Part shown: piece after piece, positions 7,925 to 15,991 of the stretch
How the letters are laid out: the number at the start of each line of letters is the position of its first letter
How positions within the stretch are numbered: position 1 is the stretch's first letter
DNA from: Chryseobacterium aquifrigidense
GTDB lineage: Bacteria > Bacteroidota > Bacteroidia > Flavobacteriales > Weeksellaceae
Reading direction: 5' to 3'
Length of the DNA: 64,000 nucleotides
Assembly (NCBI RefSeq): GCF_006716485.1
Contig: NZ_VFPD01000001.1
Location: 1,735,096-1,799,095 of the forward strand
Position numbers and translations under genes: made by a program
Notes under the pieces: model-generated
What the model saw: only the letters and a program-made list of their open reading frames with translations
Told to the model about the DNA's origin: nothing
Databases searched by the model: none

Positions 7925-8848
7925 TTATTTTTTGATGAACTTCTCTGTAAAGTTTCTTCCTTCTGTTTCTACATTCAGTAAGTAAGCTCCGGCCGCCAGG
8001 TTTCGAACATTTACCTGATCTCCGTTTAACGTTACATCCACTTTCTTTCCAGACATATCATATACTTCAACATGTTTGATTTTATTTGGTGTTGTGATTT
8101 TTATAATATCAGTAGCCGGATTTGGATAGATAGACAGTTTTACGTCATTTTTAACTGCATCTTTTGTAGACAGTGCAGCTTCATTATTAATTTTGATATT
8201 ATCGATATAGGCAGAACCTCCGTAATTATCATGTACAAAATCCATTCTGTTAATATTATTGTTACTGAATGGCTGGCCCGTGTAAATCAGAGTATCATTA
8301 AGATAATACTGGATTCCCGTAGCTGTGGAAACTATTTTTACCCTGTACCATGTATTGGCATTCCAGGTTTGATTGGTATTGACCAAATTATTTGAGCCTG
8401 CTGTTGCAAGCAGAATGGATCCATCATAAGAGAAATCAATATAAGTAACGATTCCCCCTGCTCCTGTTGTACTTACTGTTCTAAAAACAAAATCTGAACT
8501 CGATGTACTTTTTTGAGTCAGTCTTACATCAAATGATTGGGTAAAGCTATTATACGTTAATGGGGTGGCAAAGGTATAGAAACCACCCATTACAGGACTC
8601 TGCTGTGGTCCGTAAGGTGCATCTGTTGTTATTTTAAAACTGTTTGAACCCTGGCTTGCCATTTCAGCTGATACCAATTGGCTTGTCAGATATACTGGTG
8701 GTGTTGCTCCATTATTAGTAGTAACCCAGCCCTGCTGTCCATTAATATTTCCTGCTGTATACCCTTCACTGGCTTCAAAAGAAATAGTCTGCTGAGCAAA
8801 AGATGATATTGAAATCAACGAAATTGCGAAAATGTAAAGTTTCTTCAT
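7925..8848 (-). CDS. secreted protein with T9SS type A sorting domain, 307 aa
   Basis: It has a signal peptide (MKKLYIFAISLISISSFAQQ, cleavage probably after the first Ala-Gln), then about 205 residues with the beta-rich look of a jelly-roll/LamG-like module (FEASEGYTAGNINGQQGW..., WYRVKIVSTATGIQYYLND, ...SAYIDNIKIN). It ends in a C-terminal sorting domain with YPNPATDIIKI (about 240) and the final ...GRNFTEKFIKK. The C-terminal domain directs export by the type IX secretion system and is removed on the surface. No catalytic residues are evident; a glycan-binding or adhesive role is possible but unproven. It is paralogous to the gene at 9060-9980. Confidence 0.88.
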   Translation of the reverse strand: MKKLYIFAISLISISSFAQQTISFEASEGYTAGNINGQQGWVTTNNGATPPVYLTSQLVSAEMASQGSNSFKITTDAPYGPQQSPVMGGFYTFATPLTYNSFTQSFDVRLTQKSTSSSDFVFRTVSTTGAGGIVTYIDFSYDGSILLATAGSNNLVNTNQTWNANTWYRVKIVSTATGIQYYLNDTLIYTGQPFSNNNINRMDFVHDNYGGSAYIDNIKINNEAALSTKDAVKNDVKLSIYPNPATDIIKITTPNKIKHVEVYDMSGKKVDVTLNGDQVNVRNLAAGAYLLNVETEGRNFTEKFIKK

Positions 8849-8868
8849 GATATTTTTTTAGTTTCGAA

Positions 8869-8876
8869 CAAATATA
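8869..8876 (-). promoter_or_regulatory. -7 box of the first T9SS cargo gene
   Basis: Minus strand TATATTTG fits TAnnTTTG, 20 bases upstream of the ATG at 8848. Confidence 0.5.
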
Positions 8877-9059
8877 TATGTTTTAAATCTAAAAAGCAAA
8901 ATGTATGAATATTTTACACTTATTATAAAATTAACATAATATTTTTAACCAAAACCAATAAAGATATTAAATCTAAGGAAAAACATCAATTCCGAAAAAT
9001 CATCCACAAATTCATCAAAATACTAAAAAGAGTACATGTTTTCAGAGGTATAAAATAAT

Positions 9060-9980
9060 TTATCTGATGATCACTTTTTCAGTAAAATTCCTTACTTCAG
9101 TTTTTATATTGATCATGTATATTCCTTTGGGTAAGCCTTTTACCTCTATTTTATTATGGTTTATTTCAGTCTTTATAAGCTTACCTGTTTCGTCATAGAG
9201 CTCTATACTTTTTACTTTGGTAGCCGTATTAATATTGATAAAATCATTTGCAGGATTAGGATAGAGAGATATTTTTTCAGGATTTACACCGGATTCCTGA
9301 ACCCCCATTGTTCCCAGCTCGCTATTAATTTTAATATGATCAATATACGCTGATCCCAGCGAATTGTTATGAACAAAACGAAGCTGATTTATATTCAGGG
9401 AATTTGCTGCTGTTCCTGTGTAGATCAGCAGGTCATTAAGGTAATACCTGACATCCGTAGCGCTTCCCACAACTTTTAACCGATACCACATGTTCGCCAG
9501 CCAGGCTGAGGGTGTAGAAATAAGATTCTGTGTGCCGGATAACATATCCAGAATCTTTATCCATCCGGTTTTTCCAAAATCCACCCTTACTACAAACTGG
9601 TCATCAATATTATTTACTCCCTGAAAACCAAAGTCAGAACCGTTGAGCTGCGACATATTGATATCGAATGATACAGAAAAATTATTGTAGGAAAGAGGAG
9701 CCGGCAGATTATAAAAACCTCCGATGATTGGCTCAGCCTGCGTTCCATACGTATTTTCTTTAACAATTCTCAGGGAACGGCTTCCGTCGCTTGCTTTATC
9801 AAAACTGATGGTTTGATGGGTAACATTTTCCGGTACCCCTCCGGTGGGAGTACTGATCCAGCCGGCCTGTCCATTGATATCTCCAACGTTGAATCCCTCA
9901 ATAGGTTCAAAGGAAACAGACTGTTGGGCGAAAAAACATATTGATGATAGCAAAAATGCAATTGAGTAGTATTTTTTCAT
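9060..9980 (-). CDS. secreted protein with T9SS type A sorting domain, 306 aa, paralogue
   Basis: Same architecture as its neighbour at 7925-8848: signal peptide MKKYYSIAFLLSSICFFAQQ, a beta-rich module opening FEPIEGFNVGDINGQAGW and ending GSAYIDHIKIN, then a C-terminal T9SS sorting domain (YPNPANDFININ, ending VRNFTEKVIIR). The paired genes share landmark motifs throughout (MWYRLKVVGSATDVRYYLND versus NTWYRVKIVSTATG), so they arose by tandem duplication and then diverged. The 211-base gap to the downstream copy has no obvious terminator, so read-through is possible, though the downstream gene has its own promoter box. Role unknown; a surface-exposed binding protein is the simplest reading. 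Confidence 0.88.
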   Translation of the reverse strand: MKKYYSIAFLLSSICFFAQQSVSFEPIEGFNVGDINGQAGWISTPTGGVPENVTHQTISFDKASDGSRSLRIVKENTYGTQAEPIIGGFYNLPAPLSYNNFSVSFDINMSQLNGSDFGFQGVNNIDDQFVVRVDFGKTGWIKILDMLSGTQNLISTPSAWLANMWYRLKVVGSATDVRYYLNDLLIYTGTAANSLNINQLRFVHNNSLGSAYIDHIKINSELGTMGVQESGVNPEKISLYPNPANDFININTATKVKSIELYDETGKLIKTEINHNKIEVKGLPKGIYMINIKTEVRNFTEKVIIR

Positions 9981-10130
9981 AGTAAATCAAGTTTTGTATT
10001 AAAAATATAAACTTTCAATGAATAGTGAAATAACTTATTGCAAATAAAAAATTAACCCTTTTATTTTCAGTGGATTTAATTTTAAAATTCTTGAAAAAGG
10101 CTCTGCTAACAGTTGATAATAGAACAAAAA

Positions 10131-10160
10131 ATAAGGTATTTCTTTGCAGAAATACCTTAT
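10131..10160 (-). terminator. Terminator after the M20 dipeptidase gene
   Basis: Perfect 13-bp arms ATAAGGTATTTCT / AGAAATACCTTAT with a 4-base loop, followed on the minus strand by TTTTTGTTCT. Confidence 0.9.
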
Positions 10161-10180
10161 GATATTATATTTTCGATTAA

Positions 10181-11560
10181 TTACTTTGAATAATTCTCAA
10201 AGAACAAAGGAATACTTTCAATTCCTTTATAGAAATTGAATAATCCGTAATGTTCGTTTGGAGAGTGGATCGCATCAGAATCCAACCCAAAGCCCATTAA
10301 TACGGATTTAGCGCCTAAAACCTGCTCAAACATGGCTGTAATCGGAATACTTCCTCCTCCTCTGTAAGGAAGAACTTCTTTTCCGAAAGCAGATTCCATT
10401 GCCTGTTTTGCAGCAGCAAATTCTTTCGTATCCGTTGGTAAAACGTAAGGCATACCTCCGTGGTGAGGGGTTACTTTAATTTTTACGGTATCCGGAGCAA
10501 TCTTTTCAAAATATTTTGTGAACTTCTCTGTAATTTCCTGAGGAGTCTGATAAGGAACCAGACGCATCGAAATTTTAGCAAAAGCTTTTGAAGGAATTAC
10601 TGTTTTTGCTCCTTCTCCTGTATAACCGCCCCAGATTCCGTTGCAGTCTAAAGTAGGACGGATAGATGTTCTTTCTAAAGTGGTATATCCTTTTTCTCCC
10701 TCAATATTGCTTAGTCCGATTGATTTTTTGAATTCTTCCGGATTGTCTTTTAATTTGTTCATTTCAGCTCTTTCAGCATCTGAAACAGTTTCAACATTGT
10801 CGTAGAACCCGTCAATAGTGATATGACCGTTTTCATCGATCAGATTAGCGATCATTCTTGAAAGAACGTGAATAGGGTTTGGCACTGCTCCACCATAAAG
10901 ACCTGAATGCAAGTCTCTGTTTGGACCCTCCACTTCTACTTCCACATAACTTAAACCTCTTAAACCTGTTGTTACCGTTGGTTGTTCGTTGCTATAGATA
11001 TGAGTATCAGAAATTAAAATACAGTCACAAGCTAATTTCTCTTTATTTTCATTGACCCAGTCTCCTAAGCTTACAGATCCTACTTCTTCTTCTCCTTCTA
11101 AGATAAATTTTACGTTGCAAGGAAGAGCATTAGTCTTCATCATTGCTTCAAAAGCTTTCAAATGCATGAAGAACTGTCCTTTATCATCAGCAGAACCTCT
11201 GGCAAAAATGGCACCTTCAGGATGTAATTCAGTTTTCTCAATATAAGGCTCGAATGGTGGCTTTGTCCATAATTCCAACGGGTCTGCCGGCTGAACATCA
11301 TAGTGTCCGTACACCAATACAGTAGGTAAGCTTTTATCTAAAATTTTCTCTCCGAAAACAATTGGATATCCTTTTGTCTGGCAAACTTCCACATTATCAG
11401 CTCCTGCATTTTTAAGGTGTGCCGCCACTACATCTGCACATTTCAAAACGTCATCTTTATACGCGGGATCTGCAGAAATAGAAGGAATTCTCAATAACTC
11501 AAATAATTCATCCACGAAACGCTGTTTGTTTTCGTTAATGTAATTTAATGTCTCTTGCAT
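10181..11560 (-). CDS. M20 family dipeptidase (zinc metallopeptidase)
   Basis: 459 residues, the length of CNDP-like M20 dipeptidases. Zinc ligands and catalytic residues are seen in order: YGHYDVQPADP (His/Asp, about residue 87), RGSADDKGQF (bridging Asp, about 120), ILEGEEEVGS (general-base Glu, about 154), the SDTH region, and a late GGSIPI ... SPNEH. A dimerisation insert lies between about residues 205 and 360. It hydrolyses dipeptides or N-acylated amino acids in the cytosol; no signal peptide is visible. It looks monocistronic with its own terminator. Confidence 0.93.
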   Translation of the reverse strand: MQETLNYINENKQRFVDELFELLRIPSISADPAYKDDVLKCADVVAAHLKNAGADNVEVCQTKGYPIVFGEKILDKSLPTVLVYGHYDVQPADPLELWTKPPFEPYIEKTELHPEGAIFARGSADDKGQFFMHLKAFEAMMKTNALPCNVKFILEGEEEVGSVSLGDWVNENKEKLACDCILISDTHIYSNEQPTVTTGLRGLSYVEVEVEGPNRDLHSGLYGGAVPNPIHVLSRMIANLIDENGHITIDGFYDNVETVSDAERAEMNKLKDNPEEFKKSIGLSNIEGEKGYTTLERTSIRPTLDCNGIWGGYTGEGAKTVIPSKAFAKISMRLVPYQTPQEITEKFTKYFEKIAPDTVKIKVTPHHGGMPYVLPTDTKEFAAAKQAMESAFGKEVLPYRGGGSIPITAMFEQVLGAKSVLMGFGLDSDAIHSPNEHYGLFNFYKGIESIPLFFENYSK

Positions 11561-11676
11561 TGTAAAAATTTATTTTGTTAAAATTAAAAAAAATGCCCGG
11601 CAGGGACAAACAAAAAGGAAGGATTTTCCCAACGTTGTGCTAATGAATCTTATAGCCCTCTTTTTTAATAAAAAAA

Positions 11677-11698
11677 TGCCCTGCAGAAACAGGGCACT
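11677..11698 (-). terminator. Terminator after the small lipoprotein gene
   Basis: TGCCCTG / CAGGGCA 7-bp stem with a 7-8-base loop; on the minus strand it is followed by T7, 20 bases beyond the stop at 11719. Confidence 0.8.
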
Positions 11699-11718
11699 TA
11701 TATATTTTGTACTTCTAA

Positions 11719-11991
11719 TTAGTGTTCAGCTTTTGGTGCCTTATCAGCTTCGGCAGGTTTTGCAGCCGCAGTACTGTCTGTTTTTGGAGCAGCAGCTTCT
11801 GGTGTTGCATGAGCCTCTTCTTTATGCTCTGCAGCTCCAGCTTCATGTCCGTGAGCTTCTCCCTGAGGGTCGTCAGAATATCTTTCTACTCCTTCTTCAA
11901 GTTTCAAAGTACCTCTGTTTCCTCCTTGAGGAACTTTCTTACAGCTTACCGCTACCGTTGCAATCGCTAAACATATAACTAATTTTTTCAT
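11719..11991 (-). CDS. small Ala/Glu/Lys/His-rich lipoprotein, 90 aa
   Basis: The lipobox AVSC puts the lipidated Cys at residue 17 after a short signal peptide (MKKLVICLAIATVAVS). KK directly after Cys is compatible with retention, but sorting rules in Bacteroidetes differ from E. coli. The mature part is low complexity: GGNRGTLKLEEGVERYSDDP then a run of alternating Ala, Glu, His, Pro and Lys (AHGHEAGAAEHKEEAH..., ending KAPKAEH). No known domain. The antisense reading frames here are artefacts of this repetitive composition. Function unknown. Confidence 0.8.
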   Translation of the reverse strand: MKKLVICLAIATVAVSCKKVPQGGNRGTLKLEEGVERYSDDPQGEAHGHEAGAAEHKEEAHATPEAAAPKTDSTAAAKPAEADKAPKAEH

Positions 11992-12129
11992 ATGTAAAAT
12001 TATTTTTTTAAAAGGTAATATGAAACCGCACTATTTTGGTCTATGACGACCTTCCAGACAGCAAGCGATTTCATGCTTAAATTTTTGATTGCCCAAAAGT
12101 AAGAAATCCTGCTTTTTTCGGCAACATTT

Positions 12130-13284
12130 TTATACTGATTTTAATATTATTTTCCCTTTTTTGGATTGGGTAAAAATAAGATATTGATCTCCTCCATCTT
12201 TTAAACCATATTTCTTTTTGATTTCATCAGGTTTTAGAGGATAATTTTTTGTTATAATATTAAACTGACTTTTCTTTTTAATACTTTTAGAATCAACATA
12301 TTCCATTTCAAAAATTCTCCCCGGGAAGCTTTCAATTTTTTCGTCAGAAGTATAAAGATGACTGTTGGGATGAAGTTTTTTTAATCCGAATTTCTGGGAA
12401 ATCAAATTGAAGACTCCAGCCTTCAAAATGGAATGATTGGGGATATATAGATATCTTTCAGGTTCAGAATATTCGGAATGAGCAGTTTCTTCTTCCCCAA
12501 ATGTAAAGCTAAAGACAGATTCATTGCTCTCAAGGTTCACACAATTACATATAATCTTGTTAGTATTTTCGTTGGAAAGAAATACTACAACTTCTTTCAC
12601 ATCATTTTTCAGAGCAATAATATCTATTCTTGAAATACCAGGCAGCACCGACACAAGATATTTAAGATCAATAAGCGGGGAAAGTTTAATGACTACCAGA
12701 TTGGAAATAGACTGTAATTGTTCATGAATTTCAAGAATATCGGGGGACAGATCTTCCAAAAGAAAAACTTTGTTTTTTTGTTCGTCTCTTCTCGCCGGAT
12801 CAAGATAAATAACATCAAAGTGTTCCTGATTCCCGTTCAGAAAATCTTCAAGCTTAGCATTGATAAATCTTGCCTTTCGACCTAAAATACCCCAGTTATT
12901 TTCAACAACCTTTAAAAGCTCTGTATTTTGCTCTATTAAAGTGACATTCTCAAAATTTTGAGACAGATAATAAGCATCGATACCAAAACCGCTTGTCAGA
13001 TCAATGAATGTATTTCCTTTTAGAAATTCTGATTTATAAAGAGCTGTTTTTTCTGAAGAAGACTGTTCCAGATTAAGCTGTGGTGGGAAGAGAATGCCTT
13101 CTTTTAAGAGAAACGGAAATTTCCTTACCGCCACCTGTTTTCCTTTGATCTGCTGTACAATTTCATGCATAGAAGCTTCTGGAAATGGCGATTTTTTTAA
13201 TAATAATGTATGTAAATCTGTATTCAGATTTGCATTGATATAGTCTTGAATGTCTTTGTTTAGTAATTTAACCACAGATGACAC
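12130..13284 (-). CDS. class I SAM-dependent methyltransferase, PG1098/THUMP-like family
   Basis: 384 residues. The central Rossmann domain carries motif I NTFIDLTSGFGIDAYYL (about 91-107), then TLIEQN and the catalytic-type DVIYLDPARRDEQ (about 157). An N-terminal helical region and a C-terminal ferredoxin-like/THUMP-like region (about 290-384) match the Bacteroidetes PG1098 family, probably acting on RNA. The start is a GTG at 13282-13284: an in-frame stop lies just upstream and no nearby ATG exists before residue 39; a second GTG at residue 4 is possible. This start region overlaps a dispersed-type repeat (13271-13299), so the 5' end may have been reshaped by it. Confidence 0.82.
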   Translation of the reverse strand: MSSVVKLLNKDIQDYINANLNTDLHTLLLKKSPFPEASMHEIVQQIKGKQVAVRKFPFLLKEGILFPPQLNLEQSSSEKTALYKSEFLKGNTFIDLTSGFGIDAYYLSQNFENVTLIEQNTELLKVVENNWGILGRKARFINAKLEDFLNGNQEHFDVIYLDPARRDEQKNKVFLLEDLSPDILEIHEQLQSISNLVVIKLSPLIDLKYLVSVLPGISRIDIIALKNDVKEVVVFLSNENTNKIICNCVNLESNESVFSFTFGEEETAHSEYSEPERYLYIPNHSILKAGVFNLISQKFGLKKLHPNSHLYTSDEKIESFPGRIFEMEYVDSKSIKKKSQFNIITKNYPLKPDEIKKKYGLKDGGDQYLIFTQSKKGKIILKSV

Positions 13285-13299
13285 AGATTTTCACAGATG
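13271..13299 (+). repeat. Left arm of ACAGAT-rich inverted repeat
   Basis: The stretch contains ACCACAGATG, ACACAGATTTTC and ACAGATG in tandem. An imperfect reverse complement lies at 13443-13470. It overlaps the first codons of the methyltransferase gene. Confidence 0.55.
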
Positions 13300-13442
13300 T
13301 TTATGTTTTATTTATTTACGTAATTTTAAATATTTGAATTTATTCATTCTTAACCGCATAAAAAATCTCCATAGATGCTTAATGTTTCATTTTACGTATC
13401 AGAATACACATTATCATTGAAAGTTAAAAAAATATGTGCAAT

Positions 13443-13470
13443 CATCTGGAAAATCTGTGCCATCTGTTGT
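13443..13470 (-). repeat. Right arm of ACAGAT-rich inverted repeat
   Basis: Read on the minus strand it gives ACAACAGATGG, CACAGATTTTCC, AGATG, matching the left arm at 13271-13299 with a few differences. The DNA between (13300-13442) also holds a degenerate AACCGCATAAAA...CATAGATG piece and no gene. Confidence 0.55.
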
Positions 13471-13483
13471 CCATTTTGGAATA

Positions 13484-13867
13484 TTATTCTAAATTCCCTC
13501 TTACTTTCCGAAAAATACTTTTACTGATAAAATCAGTATTAAAGTTCACCAAAATTCCTAATTTCAATCCTGTTAACTTTAAATAGGTTAACAACTGTTG
13601 ATGATGAATATTTGCTATTTCCGTTACGGCTTTTACTTCTATAATAATTTTATCTTCAACAACTATATCGGCAACAAAACCAGAATCAATAATAATATCC
13701 CTGAATTTAACCTTCATCGGAACCTGAGTCTTCACTTTTAAACCATTATTTTCCAATTCGCAAGCCAAAACCTTCTCATAAACTTTTTCCAATAAACCTG
13801 GTCCAAGTTCATTATAAACAGAAAATATAGATTTTCTGATATAAAAACTTATCTCATTTTCTTTCAT
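13484..13867 (-). CDS. GxxExxY protein
   Basis: 127 residues. The name-giving motif is GLLEKVY at 24-30, preceded by VYNELGPG. The fold resembles small PD-(D/E)XK-type nucleases: IIDSGFVADIVVEDKIIIEVKAV supplies Asp and Glu-x-Lys around residues 62-80, which would be the catalytic triad. Members are often found beside short ACAGAT-type repeats in Bacteroidetes and other phyla, as here. Biological role unknown. It lies 57 bases downstream of the DinB gene on the same strand. Confidence 0.88.
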   Translation of the reverse strand: MKENEISFYIRKSIFSVYNELGPGLLEKVYEKVLACELENNGLKVKTQVPMKVKFRDIIIDSGFVADIVVEDKIIIEVKAVTEIANIHHQQLLTYLKLTGLKLGILVNFNTDFISKSIFRKVRGNLE

Positions 13868-13924
13868 AACATTTGCATTTTGTGTTTCATAAATCTACAC
13901 AAAATCTTGTTAGAAATGATCAAA

Positions 13925-14365
13925 TTATCTCTTATAAGAAATATAATCAGCCGCTACCGGAGTTATACCGTTTTGCTTAAGCAAAGAATTGATTTGTCCT
14001 CTGTGATAGGTGGAGTGATTGACGGCATGAAAAAGCATTTCAAAAATAGTGTTTTCAAACTTTGTCGCTCTTGAATTCTGATATTCTATTCTTTTATCCA
14101 AATCAAGATTACTGATAATGTCAATACTTTTAAGAAAATTCTTATGATTAATCTCCTCCAGGGATTCGAAGGGATTGATCTGCCATACTTCAAAGGTTTC
14201 CTCTCCTAATATCCGGGCATTCCAGATCTGTTGTGCATTAAGGGTATGATTTATTAAACTGATCGTTTTATCGTCAATAAGCTCTCTGTTTTCAGAAATA
14301 ACTTTAATCATCTCAGCGTTGAAATGATAGGTATATTCAAATAAATCTATCAGTTTTTCTTTCAT
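13925..14365 (-). CDS. DinB family protein
   Basis: 146 residues predicted as a four-helix bundle of the DinB/YfiT-like metal-dependent group. The potential metal-binding histidines are in EYTYHFNAEM (about 15), NHTLNAQQIWNARIL (about 39) and the late HAVNHSTYHRGQINSLL (about 113-129), the diagnostic end motif. Relatives include thiol S-transferases and proteins of unknown activity. The ATG overlaps the mutA stop by one base (TAATG), implying translational coupling with mutA, although no functional link is known. Confidence 0.85.
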   Translation of the reverse strand: MKEKLIDLFEYTYHFNAEMIKVISENRELIDDKTISLINHTLNAQQIWNARILGEETFEVWQINPFESLEEINHKNFLKSIDIISNLDLDKRIEYQNSRATKFENTIFEMLFHAVNHSTYHRGQINSLLKQNGITPVAADYISYKR

Positions 14366-15528
14366 TACTCAAACATTTCCGCCCAGCGTACCGCTTTTAT
14401 TTCTTTTTCGTCATAGAGATCAGCAACAGACTTTTTAACGTCTAGTTTAGGGTATAAATTCACTCCTATCAGCTTTATTTTCCCTTCTTCGATCCACTGC
14501 TGTTCTTCAATCGCGTGATCATAGATTTTTTTCTGAATAACGCCTTGTTTCAATAGTTCAAGATATCCTCCTGCTTCTTCTATTTCAATAAATAAAGCCC
14601 ATGCTTTTTCTGCAAACTGACGGGTAATATCTTCTACATAGTAACTTCCATTCGATGCATCTTCAAATACGTTGATAATACTTTCGTATGCCAGAACAAT
14701 CTGTTGTTTGAAAGAGATTTCTTCCGAATTATCTGTACTTCTGTCAACAAGATAATTGTTGGAGAAAACAGCGTCTGCCCCACCGATCATTGCAGAAGCA
14801 AGTTCCAGGGTAGAACGGATAAGGTTGTTTTCGTTATCAGAAACGGCTTTATTTCGCAGCGAAGTTTCAGCAAAGATGTAAGGAACTTCATCCTGTCCAT
14901 ATTCTTTGGAAAGTTGGTTAAAAACGATTTTAAAAGCTCTCAGTTTAGCCATTTCAAAGAAATAACTTCCTCCTACTGCTATTCTGAAAATCAGTTTATT
15001 TAAGACCTCAGCACCATATACTTCTGCCAGTTCCTTAGCTTTTGCAAGGGCAATTCCAAGCTGTTGGTAGATAGCAGCTCCGGCATTCTGATGGAGTGAA
15101 ATGTCTATACAAATATTTCTTTTAAAATCTTTTGACAGCAATTCTTTTACCAGCTGATCATCAATAGTGGCCTCTTTTTCATTAAAAACATCAATCAGTG
15201 AAAAATACTGATCTTCTTCTTTAGGGCTGATATGCCCCGCCAGATCTTTATTATTAACAAAAAGAGTTTTCTGATCCAGGTTTTCAACATTCTGATCAAG
15301 GATAAATGCAAATACTTCTTCTTCCAGACTTTCATGGTATCTCGCTACCAAATGGGTGCTTTCTTCAACTCGTGGCAGGTTGACCAAAGGTTTCTGTACC
15401 TCTGTGTAAAAAGGCTTCACCTCTACTCCTTCCAGATTCTGTTTCTCTAAAACAGGGTAAATATCCTCTGTTTTAAGCTGTTTTTTGACTAGATTTTCCC
15501 AGTTTGAAAGTATATCTGTATTTGACAT
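14365..15528 (-). CDS. mutA: methylmalonyl-CoA mutase small (beta) subunit
   Basis: 387 residues from the ATG at 15526-15528; an in-frame start at 15573 would add 15 residues from a repeat region and is disfavoured. Matches the TIM-barrel part of the mutase, e.g. WENLVKKQL, NICIDISLHQNAGA, LIFRIAVGGSYFFEMAKLRAFK, ASNGSYYVEDITRQFAEKAWALF. It lacks any cobalamin-binding DxHxxG domain, as expected for the short non-catalytic subunit, which pairs with MutB to interconvert methylmalonyl-CoA and succinyl-CoA. The large subunit gene is not adjacent: DinB overlaps the end instead. Confidence 0.88.
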   Translation of the reverse strand: MSNTDILSNWENLVKKQLKTEDIYPVLEKQNLEGVEVKPFYTEVQKPLVNLPRVEESTHLVARYHESLEEEVFAFILDQNVENLDQKTLFVNNKDLAGHISPKEEDQYFSLIDVFNEKEATIDDQLVKELLSKDFKRNICIDISLHQNAGAAIYQQLGIALAKAKELAEVYGAEVLNKLIFRIAVGGSYFFEMAKLRAFKIVFNQLSKEYGQDEVPYIFAETSLRNKAVSDNENNLIRSTLELASAMIGGADAVFSNNYLVDRSTDNSEEISFKQQIVLAYESIINVFEDASNGSYYVEDITRQFAEKAWALFIEIEEAGGYLELLKQGVIQKKIYDHAIEEQQWIEEGKIKLIGVNLYPKLDVKKSVADLYDEKEIKAVRWAEMFE

Positions 15529-15548
15529 TAGTTTTTTTATTTGTGAAT

Positions 15549-15580
15549 GGTTAATGGTGATTCTGCTTTGCAAGTGAATT
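15549..15580 (+). repeat. Second copy of the GCTTYGCAAGTRAATT element
   Basis: GTTAATGGTGATTC followed by GCTTTGCAAGTGAATT aligns with both halves of the element at 5042-5122. Here it is a single unit, between the DivIC-like gene and mutA. Confidence 0.5.
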
Positions 15581-15630
15581 TTTATAAACTAAAATACATT
15601 TCACCTTAACGTCATTCTATTCAACTTTTA

Positions 15631-15987
15631 TTACTTTTTAGCCACTTTTGTGCTGTCTACTACCAGAATGAAGATCTCTTCATTCGGTTTTTTCATAAAA
15701 TAATTCTCTCTTGCGTACTTTTCTTTTTCTGACTTGTTGTTCATCAGCTTTTTATAAAAAGCATCATTTTTCTCGTATTCTTTTTTATAATAATCCAGCT
15801 GATCTTCATACTTATGAATCTCGCCATTCAGTTCATTAATAACCAGAAATGAGGTTTTATCGAAAAAAATCATCCATACCAAAAACAGACAGATCGTAAT
15901 GGTATACTTGTTCAAAACATATTTCTGGATAAGTTTGAAGGTTTCAGATTTCGGCTGAATGTCTTTGATAAGGTTGTTTTCTTCCAT
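15631..15987 (-). CDS. FtsB/DivIC-like septum formation initiator protein
   Basis: 118 residues. A short basic N-terminus, one membrane helix (about residues 29-52: ITICLFLVWMIFFDKTSFLVI), then a coiled coil (NELNGEIHKYEDQLDYYKKEYEKND...) and the family C-terminal piece YARENYFMKKPNEEIFIL. This bitopic layout matches DivIC/FtsB, which links divisome proteins in the inner membrane. It follows udk by 4 bases and precedes mutA; this order is commonly seen in flavobacteria. Confidence 0.87.
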   Translation of the reverse strand: MEENNLIKDIQPKSETFKLIQKYVLNKYTITICLFLVWMIFFDKTSFLVINELNGEIHKYEDQLDYYKKEYEKNDAFYKKLMNNKSEKEKYARENYFMKKPNEEIFILVVDSTKVAKK

Positions 15988-15991
15988 TTTT

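Noticed and set aside
11637..11978. Open frames of 82-113 residues on the plus strand opposite the small lipoprotein
   Set aside because: They arise from the low-complexity Ala/Glu/His codons of the lipoprotein read backwards; the lipoprotein has a clean lipobox and terminator.
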